Part shown: piece after piece, positions 44,988 to 53,038 of the stretch
Numbering within the stretch: position 1 is the stretch's first letter
How the letters are laid out: each line of letters begins with the position of its first letter
Source: Agathobacter rectalis ATCC 33656
GTDB taxonomy: Bacteria; Bacillota; Clostridia; Lachnospirales; Lachnospiraceae
DNA: 64,000 nucleotides
Direction: 5' to 3'
Assembly (NCBI RefSeq): GCF_000020605.1
Contig: NC_012781.1
Location: 868,001 to 932,000, forward strand
The notes under the pieces: model-generated
Seen by the model: only the letters and a program-made list of their open reading frames with translations
What the model was told of the DNA's origin: nothing
Databases searched by the model: none
Translations under genes and position numbers: made by a program

Positions 44988-46292
44988 ATGTGGGCATATG
45001 AAAGTGTATTTTATCAGATTTATCCGTTAGGCTTCTGTGGGGCACCATTTGAGAATGATGGTGTTTTGGAACACAGAATTTTAAAAGTGAATGACTGGAT
45101 ACCTCATATCAAAAAGCTTGGGGCAGATGCAATCTATTTTTCACCGGTGTTTGAATCTGATACACATGGATATAATACAAGGGATTATACAAAAATAGAC
45201 ACAAGGCTTGGCACAAACGAGGACTTCGCACAGGTTTGTGACAATCTGCACAAGGACGGCATAAAGGTAGTGCTGGATGGTGTGTTCAATCATGTGGGAA
45301 GAGGCTTTTGGGCGTTCCAGGATGTGCTTAAAAACAGAGAAAGCTCACCATATGTGAACTGGTTTGGCCGTATAGCGTTCGATGGCAATTCAAACTATAA
45401 TGATGGATTGTGGTACGAGGGCTGGGAAGGAAACTATGATCTGGTCAAGCTTAATCTGAGAAATGAGGATGTAATCCAGCATATCTTTTCAGCGATAAAG
45501 GGCTGGGTAGACGAGTTTGATATAGACGGGCTGAGACTTGATGTGGCATACTGCCTCGACCATGATTTCCTCAGAAGACTAAGGGAGTTCTGCGACTCAC
45601 TAAAGCCGGATTTCTTCCTGGTGGGAGAGACACTGCATGGTGACTACAACCAGATTATGAATGATGCGATGCTTCACTCGGTAACGAACTATGAGTGCTA
45701 TAAGGGTCTGTACTCGAGCTTTAATTCCATGAATATGTTTGAGATAAATCATTCGCTTCTCAGACAGTTTGGACCGGAGCAGTGGACTCTCTACAAGGGT
45801 AAGCACCTGCTGTCATTTGTGGACAATCATGATGTGACAAGAGTGGCAAGCATACTGACCAATGAAAAGCATCTGCCACTAATCTATGCACTTGCATTTG
45901 GTATGCCGGGCATCCCTTGTGTGTACTATGGCAGTGAGTGGGGAGAGAAGGCAAAAAAAGAAGACGGTGACCCGGCTCTGAGGGCATGCTTTGAAGCGCC
46001 ACAGTGCAATGAGCTGACTGAATGGATTTCAAAGCTCGCAGAGGCAAAGAAGCAGTCAAAGGCACTCTGCTACGGTAATTTCTATTCGGTTGTGCTCACA
46101 AACGGCCAGTGCGTTTTCGGTCGTGAATGTGATGGTGAAAAGGTATTCGTGTGCATCAATGCCGCAGACCAGCCGTTTTTCGCGGGCTTTGATATGGGAA
46201 AGGGTGATGCCACAGACCTGATTACAGGTGAGCAGGTTACATTAAACGGTGGCCTTGAGCTGCCACCTTACAGTGCATACTTTTTGAGATAA
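44988..46292 (+). CDS. Glycoside hydrolase family 13 enzyme, cytoplasmic
   Basis: 434-residue alpha-amylase-family enzyme without signal peptide. The catalytic set is present: nucleophile Asp185 (GLRLDVA), acid/base Glu214 (LVGETLHG) and Asp282 (VDNHDVTR); region I is DGVFNHVG. It resembles short cytoplasmic maltodextrin-degrading enzymes (cyclomaltodextrinase or neopullulanase-like) with a small C-terminal beta domain and no N-terminal domain. It probably hydrolyses imported malto-oligosaccharides; exact specificity is not readable. AAGGAGG before the ATG; TATAAT at 44934-44939 is a possible -10 without a good -35. Confidence 0.93.
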   Translation: MWAYESVFYQIYPLGFCGAPFENDGVLEHRILKVNDWIPHIKKLGADAIYFSPVFESDTHGYNTRDYTKIDTRLGTNEDFAQVCDNLHKDGIKVVLDGVFNHVGRGFWAFQDVLKNRESSPYVNWFGRIAFDGNSNYNDGLWYEGWEGNYDLVKLNLRNEDVIQHIFSAIKGWVDEFDIDGLRLDVAYCLDHDFLRRLREFCDSLKPDFFLVGETLHGDYNQIMNDAMLHSVTNYECYKGLYSSFNSMNMFEINHSLLRQFGPEQWTLYKGKHLLSFVDNHDVTRVASILTNEKHLPLIYALAFGMPGIPCVYYGSEWGEKAKKEDGDPALRACFEAPQCNELTEWISKLAEAKKQSKALCYGNFYSVVLTNGQCVFGRECDGEKVFVCINAADQPFFAGFDMGKGDATDLITGEQVTLNGGLELPPYSAYFLR

Positions 46293-46299
46293 CATTTGT

Positions 46300-46725
46300 A
46301 TGGACAATAAAAGAATTAATAAAAGAAAAAATGAAAGAAAAGAGCTCATATGTGCTGTCACAGCCGTAGTGGTACTTTACACAGCTATGGAGTCGATAGG
46401 CATCACATGCCCCATTAAGTTCATCACCGGAATATCATGTGCAGGCTGTGGCATGTCGAGGGCATGGATGGCATTTTTACACCTTGATATAGCAAAGGCA
46501 TTTACATACCATCCGCTTTTTTGGCTTGTGCCTATTGCGGTAATAGTGCTTTTGTGTAAATCTAAAATAAATATTAAAATTTATAAAATAATTATATTTA
46601 CAATCATCATTATGTTTGCTATAGTTTATATGTGCAGATTGATATGGTCAGGCGATGATGTAGTGGTTTTTGAGCCGCAAAACAACATCCTGTTTCGTAT
46701 CATCCGTGTAATAAAAAGCAAATAA
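46300..46725 (+). CDS. DUF2752 membrane protein
   Basis: 141 residues. The DUF2752 core is clear: CPIKFITGISCAGCGMSRAW followed by FLHLDIAKAFTYHPLF. Two to three membrane segments and a basic start (NKRINKRKNERKE). The conserved CxxxxxxxxCxGCG motif suggests metal or redox chemistry, but no function is known. It lies 7 bases after the GH13 gene and 15 bases before a zinc-ribbon protein gene, likely one transcript; DUF2752 next to DUF4234-type proteins is a recurring pair. Confidence 0.88.
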   Translation: MDNKRINKRKNERKELICAVTAVVVLYTAMESIGITCPIKFITGISCAGCGMSRAWMAFLHLDIAKAFTYHPLFWLVPIAVIVLLCKSKINIKIYKIIIFTIIIMFAIVYMCRLIWSGDDVVVFEPQNNILFRIIRVIKSK

Positions 46726-46740
46726 AAAAGGAGAAAGAAG

Positions 46741-47511
46741 ATGTTTTGCGAGAAATGTGGAAAAGAAATTCCTGATTCAACAAAATTCTGTCCATACTGT
46801 GGAGCACCTGTTTCCAAGGCACAGGATTTTGTCAACAAAGCAGGAGAGGCCTTCAATGCAGCAGAGCAGGAGCTTGGAAGTGCATTTGATGAGGTAAAGC
46901 AGTCCTTCACAGGAAATAGTGCAAACCAGCAGAATGCAGGTGGACAGTACAATGGAGGCTACCAGAACAACGGAGCCGGACAGTACAACGCAGGCTACCA
47001 GAATAACGGAGCCGGACAGTACAACGCAGGCTACCAGAACAACGGAGCCGGACAGTACAATACAGGCTACCAGAACAATGGTGGTCAGACTCCTCCACCA
47101 TACAGGGGAGAGAAGTTAAAGGACGACAGAGGTCTTGCCTCATACATCATCCTGTCTATTATTACATGTGGTATTTATGGATATTATTTCATCTACAAGA
47201 TGGCTCATGATGTCAATATAGCATGTGATGGAGATGGCGAGAATACATCAGGTCTCGTAGCATTTATCCTGCTTTCAATGATTACATGCGGTATCTATGC
47301 ATGGTACTGGTACTATAAGCTGGGCAACAGACTGGCAAATAATGCAGGCAGATACGGACTTGGCATTCAGGAGAATGGAACCACTGTTTTGATGTGGTGT
47401 ATATTTGGTACACTTATCTGTGGAATCGGACCATTCATCGCTATGTATATCCTTATCAAGAACTCAAATATGATCTGCAATGCTTACAACAGGACACATG
47501 GACTTATGTAA
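46741..47511 (+). CDS. Zinc-ribbon / DUF4234 membrane protein with Gln-Asn repeats
   Basis: 256 residues. It starts with a zinc ribbon (MFCEKCGKEIP ... CPYCGAPV), then a helical segment, then four units of a 12-residue Gly/Gln/Tyr/Asn repeat (GAGQYNAGYQNN) at about 66-113, then a DUF4234-type membrane domain with the twice-occurring pattern IITCGIYGYYF and MITCGIYAWYW and a final membrane hairpin. AAGGAG precedes the ATG. The function of these proteins is unknown. Probably co-transcribed with the DUF2752 gene. Confidence 0.88.
   Translation: MFCEKCGKEIPDSTKFCPYCGAPVSKAQDFVNKAGEAFNAAEQELGSAFDEVKQSFTGNSANQQNAGGQYNGGYQNNGAGQYNAGYQNNGAGQYNAGYQNNGAGQYNTGYQNNGGQTPPPYRGEKLKDDRGLASYIILSIITCGIYGYYFIYKMAHDVNIACDGDGENTSGLVAFILLSMITCGIYAWYWYYKLGNRLANNAGRYGLGIQENGTTVLMWCIFGTLICGIGPFIAMYILIKNSNMICNAYNRTHGLM
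46939..47080 (+). repeat. In-frame tandem repeat, 36-base units
   Basis: One 33-base and three 36-base near-identical units (GGAGCCGGACAGTACAACGC and following) inside the zinc-ribbon protein gene. High identity suggests recent expansion or slippage. Confidence 0.9.
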
Positions 47512-47565
47512 TTTGAGTTTTGATTTAATTTAATTAAATAATTTGATTATATTATTTCTAAGGCG

Positions 47566-47600
47566 GGAGGCAGTTTGCATTAAGCAGACTGTCTCCTTAA
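47566..47600 (+). terminator. Terminator-like hairpin after the zinc-ribbon gene
   Basis: 13-base stem GGAGGCAGTTTGC / GCAGACTGTCTCC with two G-T pairs and a 5-base loop; the following T run is poor (TTAAATATT). Confidence 0.6.
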
Positions 47601-47653
47601 ATATTGTATATTAAATTAAACGGTAAATATTATTGAAAAAGGTCATTCAGACA

Positions 47654-47682
47654 TTGACAAAAATTTGTCAAAGTGTTACTAT
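47654..47682 (+). promoter_or_regulatory. crt promoter overlapped by a Rex-like operator
   Basis: Perfect 18-base palindrome TTGACAAAAATTTGTCAA at 47654-47671. Its first six bases serve as -35 (TTGACA); 17 bases on, an extended -10 (TGTTACTAT, 47674-47682) follows. The palindrome fits the Rex pattern TTGNNAA-N4-TTNNCAA, matching the outer TTG/CAA and inner AA/TT positions of the clostridial site but not its central TTAA-type bases. Rex represses butyrate genes according to NADH/NAD+; regulation here is inferred. Confidence 0.55.
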
Positions 47683-47744
47683 TTTTTTATAAATTACGAC
47701 AGAAATGTCAGTTATACATAGGTTTTTTAAGGAGGATTTATACA

Positions 47745-48548
47745 ATGAGCGAGTTCAAAAATTTAACACTTGACGTAGCAGATCAGATTGCAGTACTTGC
47801 AATTTCAAGACCGGCTGCTCTTAATGCATTAAACAGTGAGACTCTTGATGAGTTAAATGTAGCATTAACAGAGATAGAGGCAAGAGACGATGTTAAGGTG
47901 CTTATCCTTACAGGTGGTCCTGACAAGAAGGGCAACGAGTTCAAGTCATTCGTAGCAGGAGCAGACATCTCAGAGATGGTTAATTTCACAGCACCACAGG
48001 CAAGAGCATTCGGAATCAAGGCTTCAGAGCCATTCTTCAAGCTCATGAATATGCGTCAGGTAACAATCGCAGCTGTCAATGGATTTGCACTCGGTGGAGG
48101 ATGCGAGATTTCTATGGCATGTGATATCAGAATCGCTTCTGAGAACGCAATTTTCGGACAGCCTGAGACAGGACTTGGAATCATCCCTGGCTTTGGCGGT
48201 ACACAGAGACTTGCTCGTTTAGTAGGAATGGGACGTGCTAAGGAAATGATCTTCACATGCGACAATGTAGACGCTGCAGAAGCATACCGCATAGGTCTCG
48301 TAAATAAAGTAGTAGCAAAAGAGGAGCTTATGCCAACAGCTAAGGCTATGGCTGCAAAGATCATTTCTAAGGGAAGCTACGCAATCTCAGTTGCAAAGGC
48401 TGCTATCAACAACGGATATGATATGGATATCAAGAACGCTGTTGAGATGGAAGCAAACCTCTTTGGTGTTGTAAATGATACAAACGACAAGAAAGAGGGA
48501 ATGGGAGCATTCCTTGAGAAGAGAGCTGCAAACCTCACAGATTTCTAA
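47745..48548 (+). CDS. crt: Crotonase / 3-hydroxybutyryl-CoA dehydratase
   Basis: Enoyl-CoA hydratase family, 267 residues. The oxyanion-hole segments are SFVAGADISEM and VNGFALGGGCEISMACD, and the two catalytic Glu lie in the latter region and in FGQPETGLGIIPGFGGTQ. Clostridial crotonases make crotonyl-CoA in butyrate synthesis. Here the gene stands alone rather than beside bcd, etf or hbd. ATG 47745 lies 8 bases after AAGGAGG. The codon use is that of a highly expressed gene, and the operator overlapping its promoter suggests redox control. Confidence 0.93.
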   Translation: MSEFKNLTLDVADQIAVLAISRPAALNALNSETLDELNVALTEIEARDDVKVLILTGGPDKKGNEFKSFVAGADISEMVNFTAPQARAFGIKASEPFFKLMNMRQVTIAAVNGFALGGGCEISMACDIRIASENAIFGQPETGLGIIPGFGGTQRLARLVGMGRAKEMIFTCDNVDAAEAYRIGLVNKVVAKEELMPTAKAMAAKIISKGSYAISVAKAAINNGYDMDIKNAVEMEANLFGVVNDTNDKKEGMGAFLEKRAANLTDF

Positions 48549-48581
48549 ATAATGATTTGAATTATTTATTGTATATGAATT

Positions 48582-48614
48582 AAAATAGCCGGTGTGTTAA
48601 GCACCGGCTATTTT
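48582..48614 (+). terminator. Terminator of crt
   Basis: Perfect 13-base stem AAAATAGCCGGTG / CACCGGCTATTTT, 7-base loop. Confidence 0.9.
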
Positions 48615-48626
48615 GTATGAATCAGA

Positions 48627-48888
48627 TTAGATTATTACTCTCACGATAAACATAGTATCAGATACACTGTACTGGCATTTGCCGCCAAGTCTCTCAGCAG
48701 ACTGTCTGATGCTTTTTGTACCAAGCCCATGCCCTCTTTCTGTTGCAACGGGCATATCGTTTATGAGCTAAGGCATTGTCGTTTTCATTGTTTTCGATGA
48801 AGGCAGCTATATTATTCAGAAAGTGTCTCATATCGTGGCGCAGCAGAGAAACATTTTTACCCCTTAAGTCTTTTTGACTTTATTATAT
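48627..48888 (-). pseudogene. Remnant of a GHKL sensor histidine kinase
   Basis: On the reverse strand two pieces of one kinase survive. The first (about 48888-48772) reads KNVSLLRHDMRHFLNNIAAF, the H-box of GHKL-type quorum or bacteriocin sensor kinases. The second (about 48775-48627, another frame) reads VATERGHGLGTKSIRQSAER and ends MFIVRVII with a stop, the last ATP-binding box and C-terminus. The N-box and roughly 80-100 residues between are gone, and the frame shifts at the joint. The N-terminal sensor is also missing. Clearly decayed. Confidence 0.8.
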
Positions 48889-49005
48889 AATCTTTTTTGT
48901 AAAGCGTAAACAACAGTCTTGAAAAAAGAATGAAACGTATCTATAATTAGAGTACTGTTCACATGGCAGTGTTAATATATAATTATAGATTTACAAGAGG
49001 GAAAA

Positions 49006-50352
49006 ATGAAGTCAAGAGCAACACAGACCAAAGAACTGGATATGGTGAACGGACCACTCGCAAGGAAGATACTGATTTACTCCATACCGCTCATGTTCTC
49101 AAACCTGCTTCAGGTATTTTTCAATATGACGGATGTGGCAGTGGTGGGAAAATTTGCAGGTGCAAGAGCACTCGGCTCGGTCGGTTCCACGACAATCATC
49201 ATCACACTCACAACAGGCATACTGCTTGGCATGGGAGGCGGTGTCAATGCTGTCACGGCACTGCACATGGGAGCAGAGGACTATCAGAGGGTGCATAAGA
49301 CCGTCCACACATCGGTCATCCTGTGCTTTATAGCGGGACTTTTACTGTTAGTGGCAGGCATGGCTTTTTCAAAGCCACTGCTTGAAGTGATGAATACAAA
49401 GCCTGAGCTTATAGACGGTGCTACAGCATATCTGATGATATATCTGTGCGGTTCGCCGGCGCTTGCGCTTTATAATTTCGGCAACGGTGTGCTGAGCGCA
49501 GTGGGAGATACAAAGAGACCTCTCATATACCTGAGTATCTCAGGAATTATCAATATAGTGCTCAACCTGTTTTTTGTAATAGTGTGCAGACTCGGAGTGA
49601 TAGGAGTTGCCATCGCAAGCATCATAGCACAGTATATCTCAGCGGCACTCATTATCAGGTTTCTCATGAAGACATACGGCAGCTACGGCCTGCGCATGAA
49701 GGATATAGCGATTGACAGGGATGCAGCTGCAGCAGTGCTTCGGATTGGAGTGCCGGCTGCGATACAGTACTCGCTCTTTGCCATAGCCAACATATGTATC
49801 CAGACATCCATCAACTCCTTCAGCCATGTGGTCGTGGAGGGCAATTCAGCCGCCACCAATGCGGATTCGCTCATCTATGACATGATGGCGGCATTTTACA
49901 CCGCTTGCACCAGCTTCATAGCTCAGAATCTGGGCGCAAGAAAAAAAGAAAGAGTGCTGAGAACATTTTTCATCACACTTGCATACTCGTTTCTGATGGG
50001 ACTGGTGCTTGGAGTGGCATTGTTTATATTCCAAAGACCGTTCCTTTTGCTCTTTACGAGTGATGATGCCGTGATACACTATGGACAGATCAGAATTGGT
50101 GTGATGGCATTCGTCTACTGTGTATCAGCCTTCATGGACAATGCCACAGCCGCCGCCAGGGGCATCGGAAAAAGTGTAGCACCTACCATCATAGTGGTTA
50201 TGGGCTCTGTCGTATTCAGGATTATATGGCTGCTCACGGTGTTTGCGTATTTTAAGACACTGCAGTCCTTATATCTCATATACGTCATTTCGTGGACGCT
50301 CACCGCAATCGCCGGCAATATATACTTTGCGTACCACTATAGGAGAATTTAG
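49006..50352 (+). CDS. MATE family efflux transporter
   Basis: 448 residues, twelve membrane segments. It begins NGPLARKILIYSIPLMFSNL, continues with LLQVFFNMTDVAVVGKFAG, and has the internal two-fold repeat of MATE proteins (second half from VLRIGVPAAIQYSLFAIAN). These sodium- or proton-coupled exporters remove drugs and cationic compounds; bacterial NorM/DinF-type relatives cannot be separated by eye. GAGGG lies before the ATG. Monocistronic, possibly with the weak terminator at 50407. Confidence 0.93.
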   Translation: MKSRATQTKELDMVNGPLARKILIYSIPLMFSNLLQVFFNMTDVAVVGKFAGARALGSVGSTTIIITLTTGILLGMGGGVNAVTALHMGAEDYQRVHKTVHTSVILCFIAGLLLLVAGMAFSKPLLEVMNTKPELIDGATAYLMIYLCGSPALALYNFGNGVLSAVGDTKRPLIYLSISGIINIVLNLFFVIVCRLGVIGVAIASIIAQYISAALIIRFLMKTYGSYGLRMKDIAIDRDAAAAVLRIGVPAAIQYSLFAIANICIQTSINSFSHVVVEGNSAATNADSLIYDMMAAFYTACTSFIAQNLGARKKERVLRTFFITLAYSFLMGLVLGVALFIFQRPFLLLFTSDDAVIHYGQIRIGVMAFVYCVSAFMDNATAAARGIGKSVAPTIIVVMGSVVFRIIWLLTVFAYFKTLQSLYLIYVISWTLTAIAGNIYFAYHYRRI

Positions 50353-50801
50353 CGGACAGCTATAATAAAACTGAATAGTAAGCGATAAGAACAGTCAGAC
50401 ATATGTGAGAGATGTGCCCGGCTGTTTTTGCGGTTTCGCGGCTGTCTCTCTTTTATAATAGGATAATAGGAATTTGCCTGATATTTTTATTGCCCTTTTG
50501 CGGTTTTAATGCTACAATCAAGCCAAAGCATTATATTTCTGTTGAGCGACACCACAGTACACATTTTTATCGGTGCGTATCACTTTGAAGAGGGTAGAAC
50601 CACTTAGTATTTTTCGACAAAGACATGGAAATTTTCAATGCTTTAAGTTACCTATCAATAGCAGGGAAAATGGATATGTCGATTGAGAAACATTATGTGA
50701 ATGAAGCTGACTGGGGTTGTTGATGCTTTATATTGACAAGAAATTTTGTATCATGCGATATTCTATTCTTCTTGCTTACACAACTAAACAGGAGGAGAAT
50801 A
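50353..50801 (+). other. Intergenic region without a complete gene
   Basis: Besides a terminator-like hairpin near its start, the region holds short open stretches in changing frames (for example one reading TIKPKHYISVERHHSTHF near 50510-50570 and one of 33 codons at 50625-50723 starting MEIFNALSYLSIAGKMDM). The second lacks a ribosome site. Together they look like a decayed small gene, but I cannot name its family. The Rpn gene starts at its right end after a good AGGAGGAG. Confidence 0.4.
50407..50454 (+). terminator. Possible terminator of the MATE gene
   Basis: GAGAGA (50407-50412) pairs with TCTCTC (50445-50450), with an inner GCC/GGC pair and TTTT after it; the loop is long, so this is weak. 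Confidence 0.35.
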
Positions 50802-51737
50802 ATGTCGGGAGAGACAAAAGAGGTTTTTGGCAGTAATTATGGCCAGAACGATGTAATCATCAACGGATTGATTGAAAAAATGACGCTGTTTGATGACAAT
50901 CTGATGAGTCTTGTATTCGGGCAGAATATCGAGACAACGGAGTTACTGCTTCGCGTAATAATGGAGCGTGATATTAAGGTTATAGACGTCTGGGGGCAGG
51001 ATGAATTAAAAAATCCAGTGATTGGTGGGAGATGTATTACCTTGGATGTGCATGCAATAGATGTCGATGGCAGACATATTGATATCGAGGTGCAGATTAA
51101 TGCTGAGGGATCGCATGTCAAAAGAGCCAGATATCACAGCAGTATGATGGATGCGAGGATGCTGGAGGAAGGACAGGAGTTTAAGGAGATTAAGGATTCA
51201 TACGTGATTTTTATTTATGATCACGATAAGTTCAGAAAAGGACTGCCATTTTATCACATTCAAAGGCGTGTTGATGAAACGGGTGAAGCCTTTGGAGATG
51301 GTTCGCATATTATCTATGTAAATGGAAGGTATGAAGGTAATGATGATATAGGTCGGATGATGAGAGATTTTCATCAGTGCAGGCCGGAGCTGATAAAAAG
51401 TGAGACATTGTCAAAAGCGGTGGCTTATTACAAAGAAAAGGAAGGACGTGGTGCTATGAGTGAAGCTGTAAGAAAGTACGCAATGGAATATGCAAAAGAG
51501 TATGGTGAGGAACAAAGAAGAGAAGGTATGAAGGCTGGAATTAAGGCTGGAATTAAGACTGGCATTGAGACTGGAATTGAGACTGGCATTCAGACCGGAC
51601 GTCGTACAGAAATATTCTTATCGGTTCAGGATGGGGACTATTCGGTGAACAGGGGAGCTGAGAAGCTTGGAATGTCAGTGGATGAGTTTGAGAAATCAAT
51701 GAGTGAGGCAGGCTACAGAGTGCCGGAGTTAGTGTAA
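50802..51737 (+). CDS. Rpn family PD-(D/E)XK nuclease (putative transposase)
   Basis: 311 residues. The N-terminal ~220 form the nuclease domain of Rpn/PDDEXK_2 proteins, annotated as putative transposases and shown for E. coli relatives to be recombination-promoting nucleases. Active-site pattern: LDVHAIDVDGRHIDIEVQIN, with the Asp, the Glu and the Gln typical of this group. Later marks are MMDARMLEEGQEF and SYVIFIYDHDKF. From ~240 follows a charged helix and a five-unit GIKAG/GIETG tandem repeat, then a helical end. ATG 50802 follows AGGAGGAG. No terminal inverted repeats were seen. Confidence 0.88.
   Translation: MSGETKEVFGSNYGQNDVIINGLIEKMTLFDDNLMSLVFGQNIETTELLLRVIMERDIKVIDVWGQDELKNPVIGGRCITLDVHAIDVDGRHIDIEVQINAEGSHVKRARYHSSMMDARMLEEGQEFKEIKDSYVIFIYDHDKFRKGLPFYHIQRRVDETGEAFGDGSHIIYVNGRYEGNDDIGRMMRDFHQCRPELIKSETLSKAVAYYKEKEGRGAMSEAVRKYAMEYAKEYGEEQRREGMKAGIKAGIKTGIETGIETGIQTGRRTEIFLSVQDGDYSVNRGAEKLGMSVDEFEKSMSEAGYRVPELV
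51531..51599 (+). repeat. 12-base tandem repeat in the Rpn gene
   Basis: Five in-frame units such as AAGGCTGGAATT, AAGACTGGCATT and GAGACTGGAATT, coding [KE]-[AT]-G-I. This slippage-prone linker is a known feature of Rpn-type genes in general. Confidence 0.85.
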
Positions 51738-51775
51738 CACGTATATATACAATTAAAATCGAGGCATGTTTAATT

Positions 51776-52168
51776 ATGGAAAATTCAAACGAAAAAGAAG
51801 ACATGAGAGCACTTATTATGGTATTTGTAATATGGCTTTTGTTATGGTGTGTTGATAATAGACAGTATTTTTTTGAGTATCTGCCGCATCACTCAGATTA
51901 TGAGATAGTGGCAGCATATAAAGCTTTTAATGGTGATATGCGTGATAATATAATCAGGGTATATGTACCGGATAGGGATAATGCTATCGGATATATAAAG
52001 GCAGACTACACAGACAAAGAGGAAAAGCCTATATATGTAGGATACAGTAAGGAAAGGTCACCTCACGTTGTACGTAAAACACCGGCGCTTTCAAAAGGAA
52101 TGATTTTAGCGGGAGGAATCATTCCGGCAGCAATAGTCCAATATTTTTTTAGAAAAAAGCATAAATAG
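51776..52168 (+). CDS. Small hypothetical membrane protein
   Basis: 130 residues with a charged start, one membrane segment at about 11-27 (ALIMVFVIWLLLWCV), a polar middle of ~75 residues (VYVPDRDNAIGYIKADYTDK), and a second hydrophobic stretch near the end (GMILAGGIIPAAIVQYFF) followed by RKKHK. No recognised family and no clear ribosome site. It lies 38 bases after the Rpn gene and ends 5 bases before the end of the convergent TetR pseudogene. Real but unexplained. Confidence 0.55.
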   Translation: MENSNEKEDMRALIMVFVIWLLLWCVDNRQYFFEYLPHHSDYEIVAAYKAFNGDMRDNIIRVYVPDRDNAIGYIKADYTDKEEKPIYVGYSKERSPHVVRKTPALSKGMILAGGIIPAAIVQYFFRKKHK

Positions 52169-52173
52169 TGTCC

Positions 52174-52798
52174 TTAGACACGCAGGAAATTTAGAGACCC
52201 TTCAGGATTGTCAGTGCCCTTCTCAAGCAGCGAGATGAGCTCTGAGATAGTCTGTTCGGTCTTTTCTTTTGTGGACGGAATCAGTGTATTGTCAAGCTTC
52301 ACGACGAGCACGAGAAGCACAATCTCTGCAAGCGCATCAGGCTGTTGGCACACGATAAGTCCCTCAGCTGCTCCCTGCCTTATGATTTCACCGGTCACCG
52401 GCTTTAGCTCGGTAATCAGGTAATTGATGTATTTGTTGTGCAAAAATGCATTCTCCTGTACACCATTTCCGGCATCGGACTGGATTTTTAAAAAAGGCGG
52501 CAGAGGAGTTGCGGCATGCCTGAAATATCATCGCCATGCGCACAAACGGAGATATATCGGTGCGCTTTGCAAGCTCCTTTGCGGTGGCAAGCGGCTCTTC
52601 GTAGCTTTTTGCCATAAGTGCATCAAAGATAGCCTCCTTTGATGAAAAATAATAATATATGCTACCCTTGCCTATCCCGGCTGTCTGGGCGATTTCGCTG
52701 ACAGATATCTGGGATATTTTTTTTGTTTCTAAAAGGGTTCTTAGCGCTTCAAGTATCTTCTCGTATTTTTCCGAATTTGGTCTTGTGGAATGTGGCAT
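52174..52798 (-). pseudogene. TetR family repressor, frameshifted
   Basis: The gene runs from ATG 52798 (after AAGAGGATCC on the reverse strand) to a stop at 52174, 625 bases, one more than a multiple of three. The helix-turn-helix is intact (KISQISVSEIAQTAGIGKGSIYYYFSSKEAIF). At a run of six A (52490-52495, forward strand) the frame shifts: before it the protein reads RNSSAAFF, after removal of one base it continues LKIQSDAGNGVQENAFLHNK and the ligand domain (HNKYINYLITELKPV and on). As given, the product would lose its ligand-binding C-terminal third. A sequencing error or phase switch cannot be excluded. Confidence 0.85.
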
Positions 52799-52966
52799 AG
52801 TGGATCCTCTTATATTAGTTACGTTTATTTTAATATATATTATCACAATCCATATGATTCTTCCATGAGATTTTACCGGGGGAATAGGTTTTGGTAAAAA
52901 TGATATGATACGTTTGGATAGTTTATGAAAAAATAACAGAATAGTTTGAAAATGAAAATATTTATA

Positions 52967-52980
52967 TTGACCGACGGTCG
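52967..52980 (+). promoter_or_regulatory. Operator 1 of the TetR-type regulator
   Basis: TTGACCGACGGTCG: inverted repeat GACCG-(A)-CGGTC around the -35 of the operon promoter. Its near copy lies 43 bases downstream. Confidence 0.65.
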
Positions 52981-52995
52981 AAAAAGTGATACTGT
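52967..52995 (+). promoter_or_regulatory. Promoter of the SCP2-hydrolase-condensation operon
   Basis: TTGACC (52967-52972), 17 bases, TACTGT (52990-52995) preceded by TGA (extended -10). The -35 lies within operator 1, so a bound TetR protein would block polymerase. Confidence 0.65.
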
Positions 52996-53009
52996 AATGA
53001 AGTAACAAG

Positions 53010-53023
53010 TTGACCGGTGGTCG
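53010..53023 (+). promoter_or_regulatory. Operator 2 of the TetR-type regulator
   Basis: TTGACCGGTGGTCG, matching operator 1 except two central bases (AC to GT) and again followed by AAAA. It lies just upstream of the ribosome site of the first gene. Confidence 0.6.
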
Positions 53024-53038
53024 AAAAGGAGAATTGAT

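Noticed and set aside
50802-51737. Complete insertion sequence around the Rpn gene
   Set aside because: No terminal inverted repeats or target duplication seen; the Rpn family is often only annotated as transposase.
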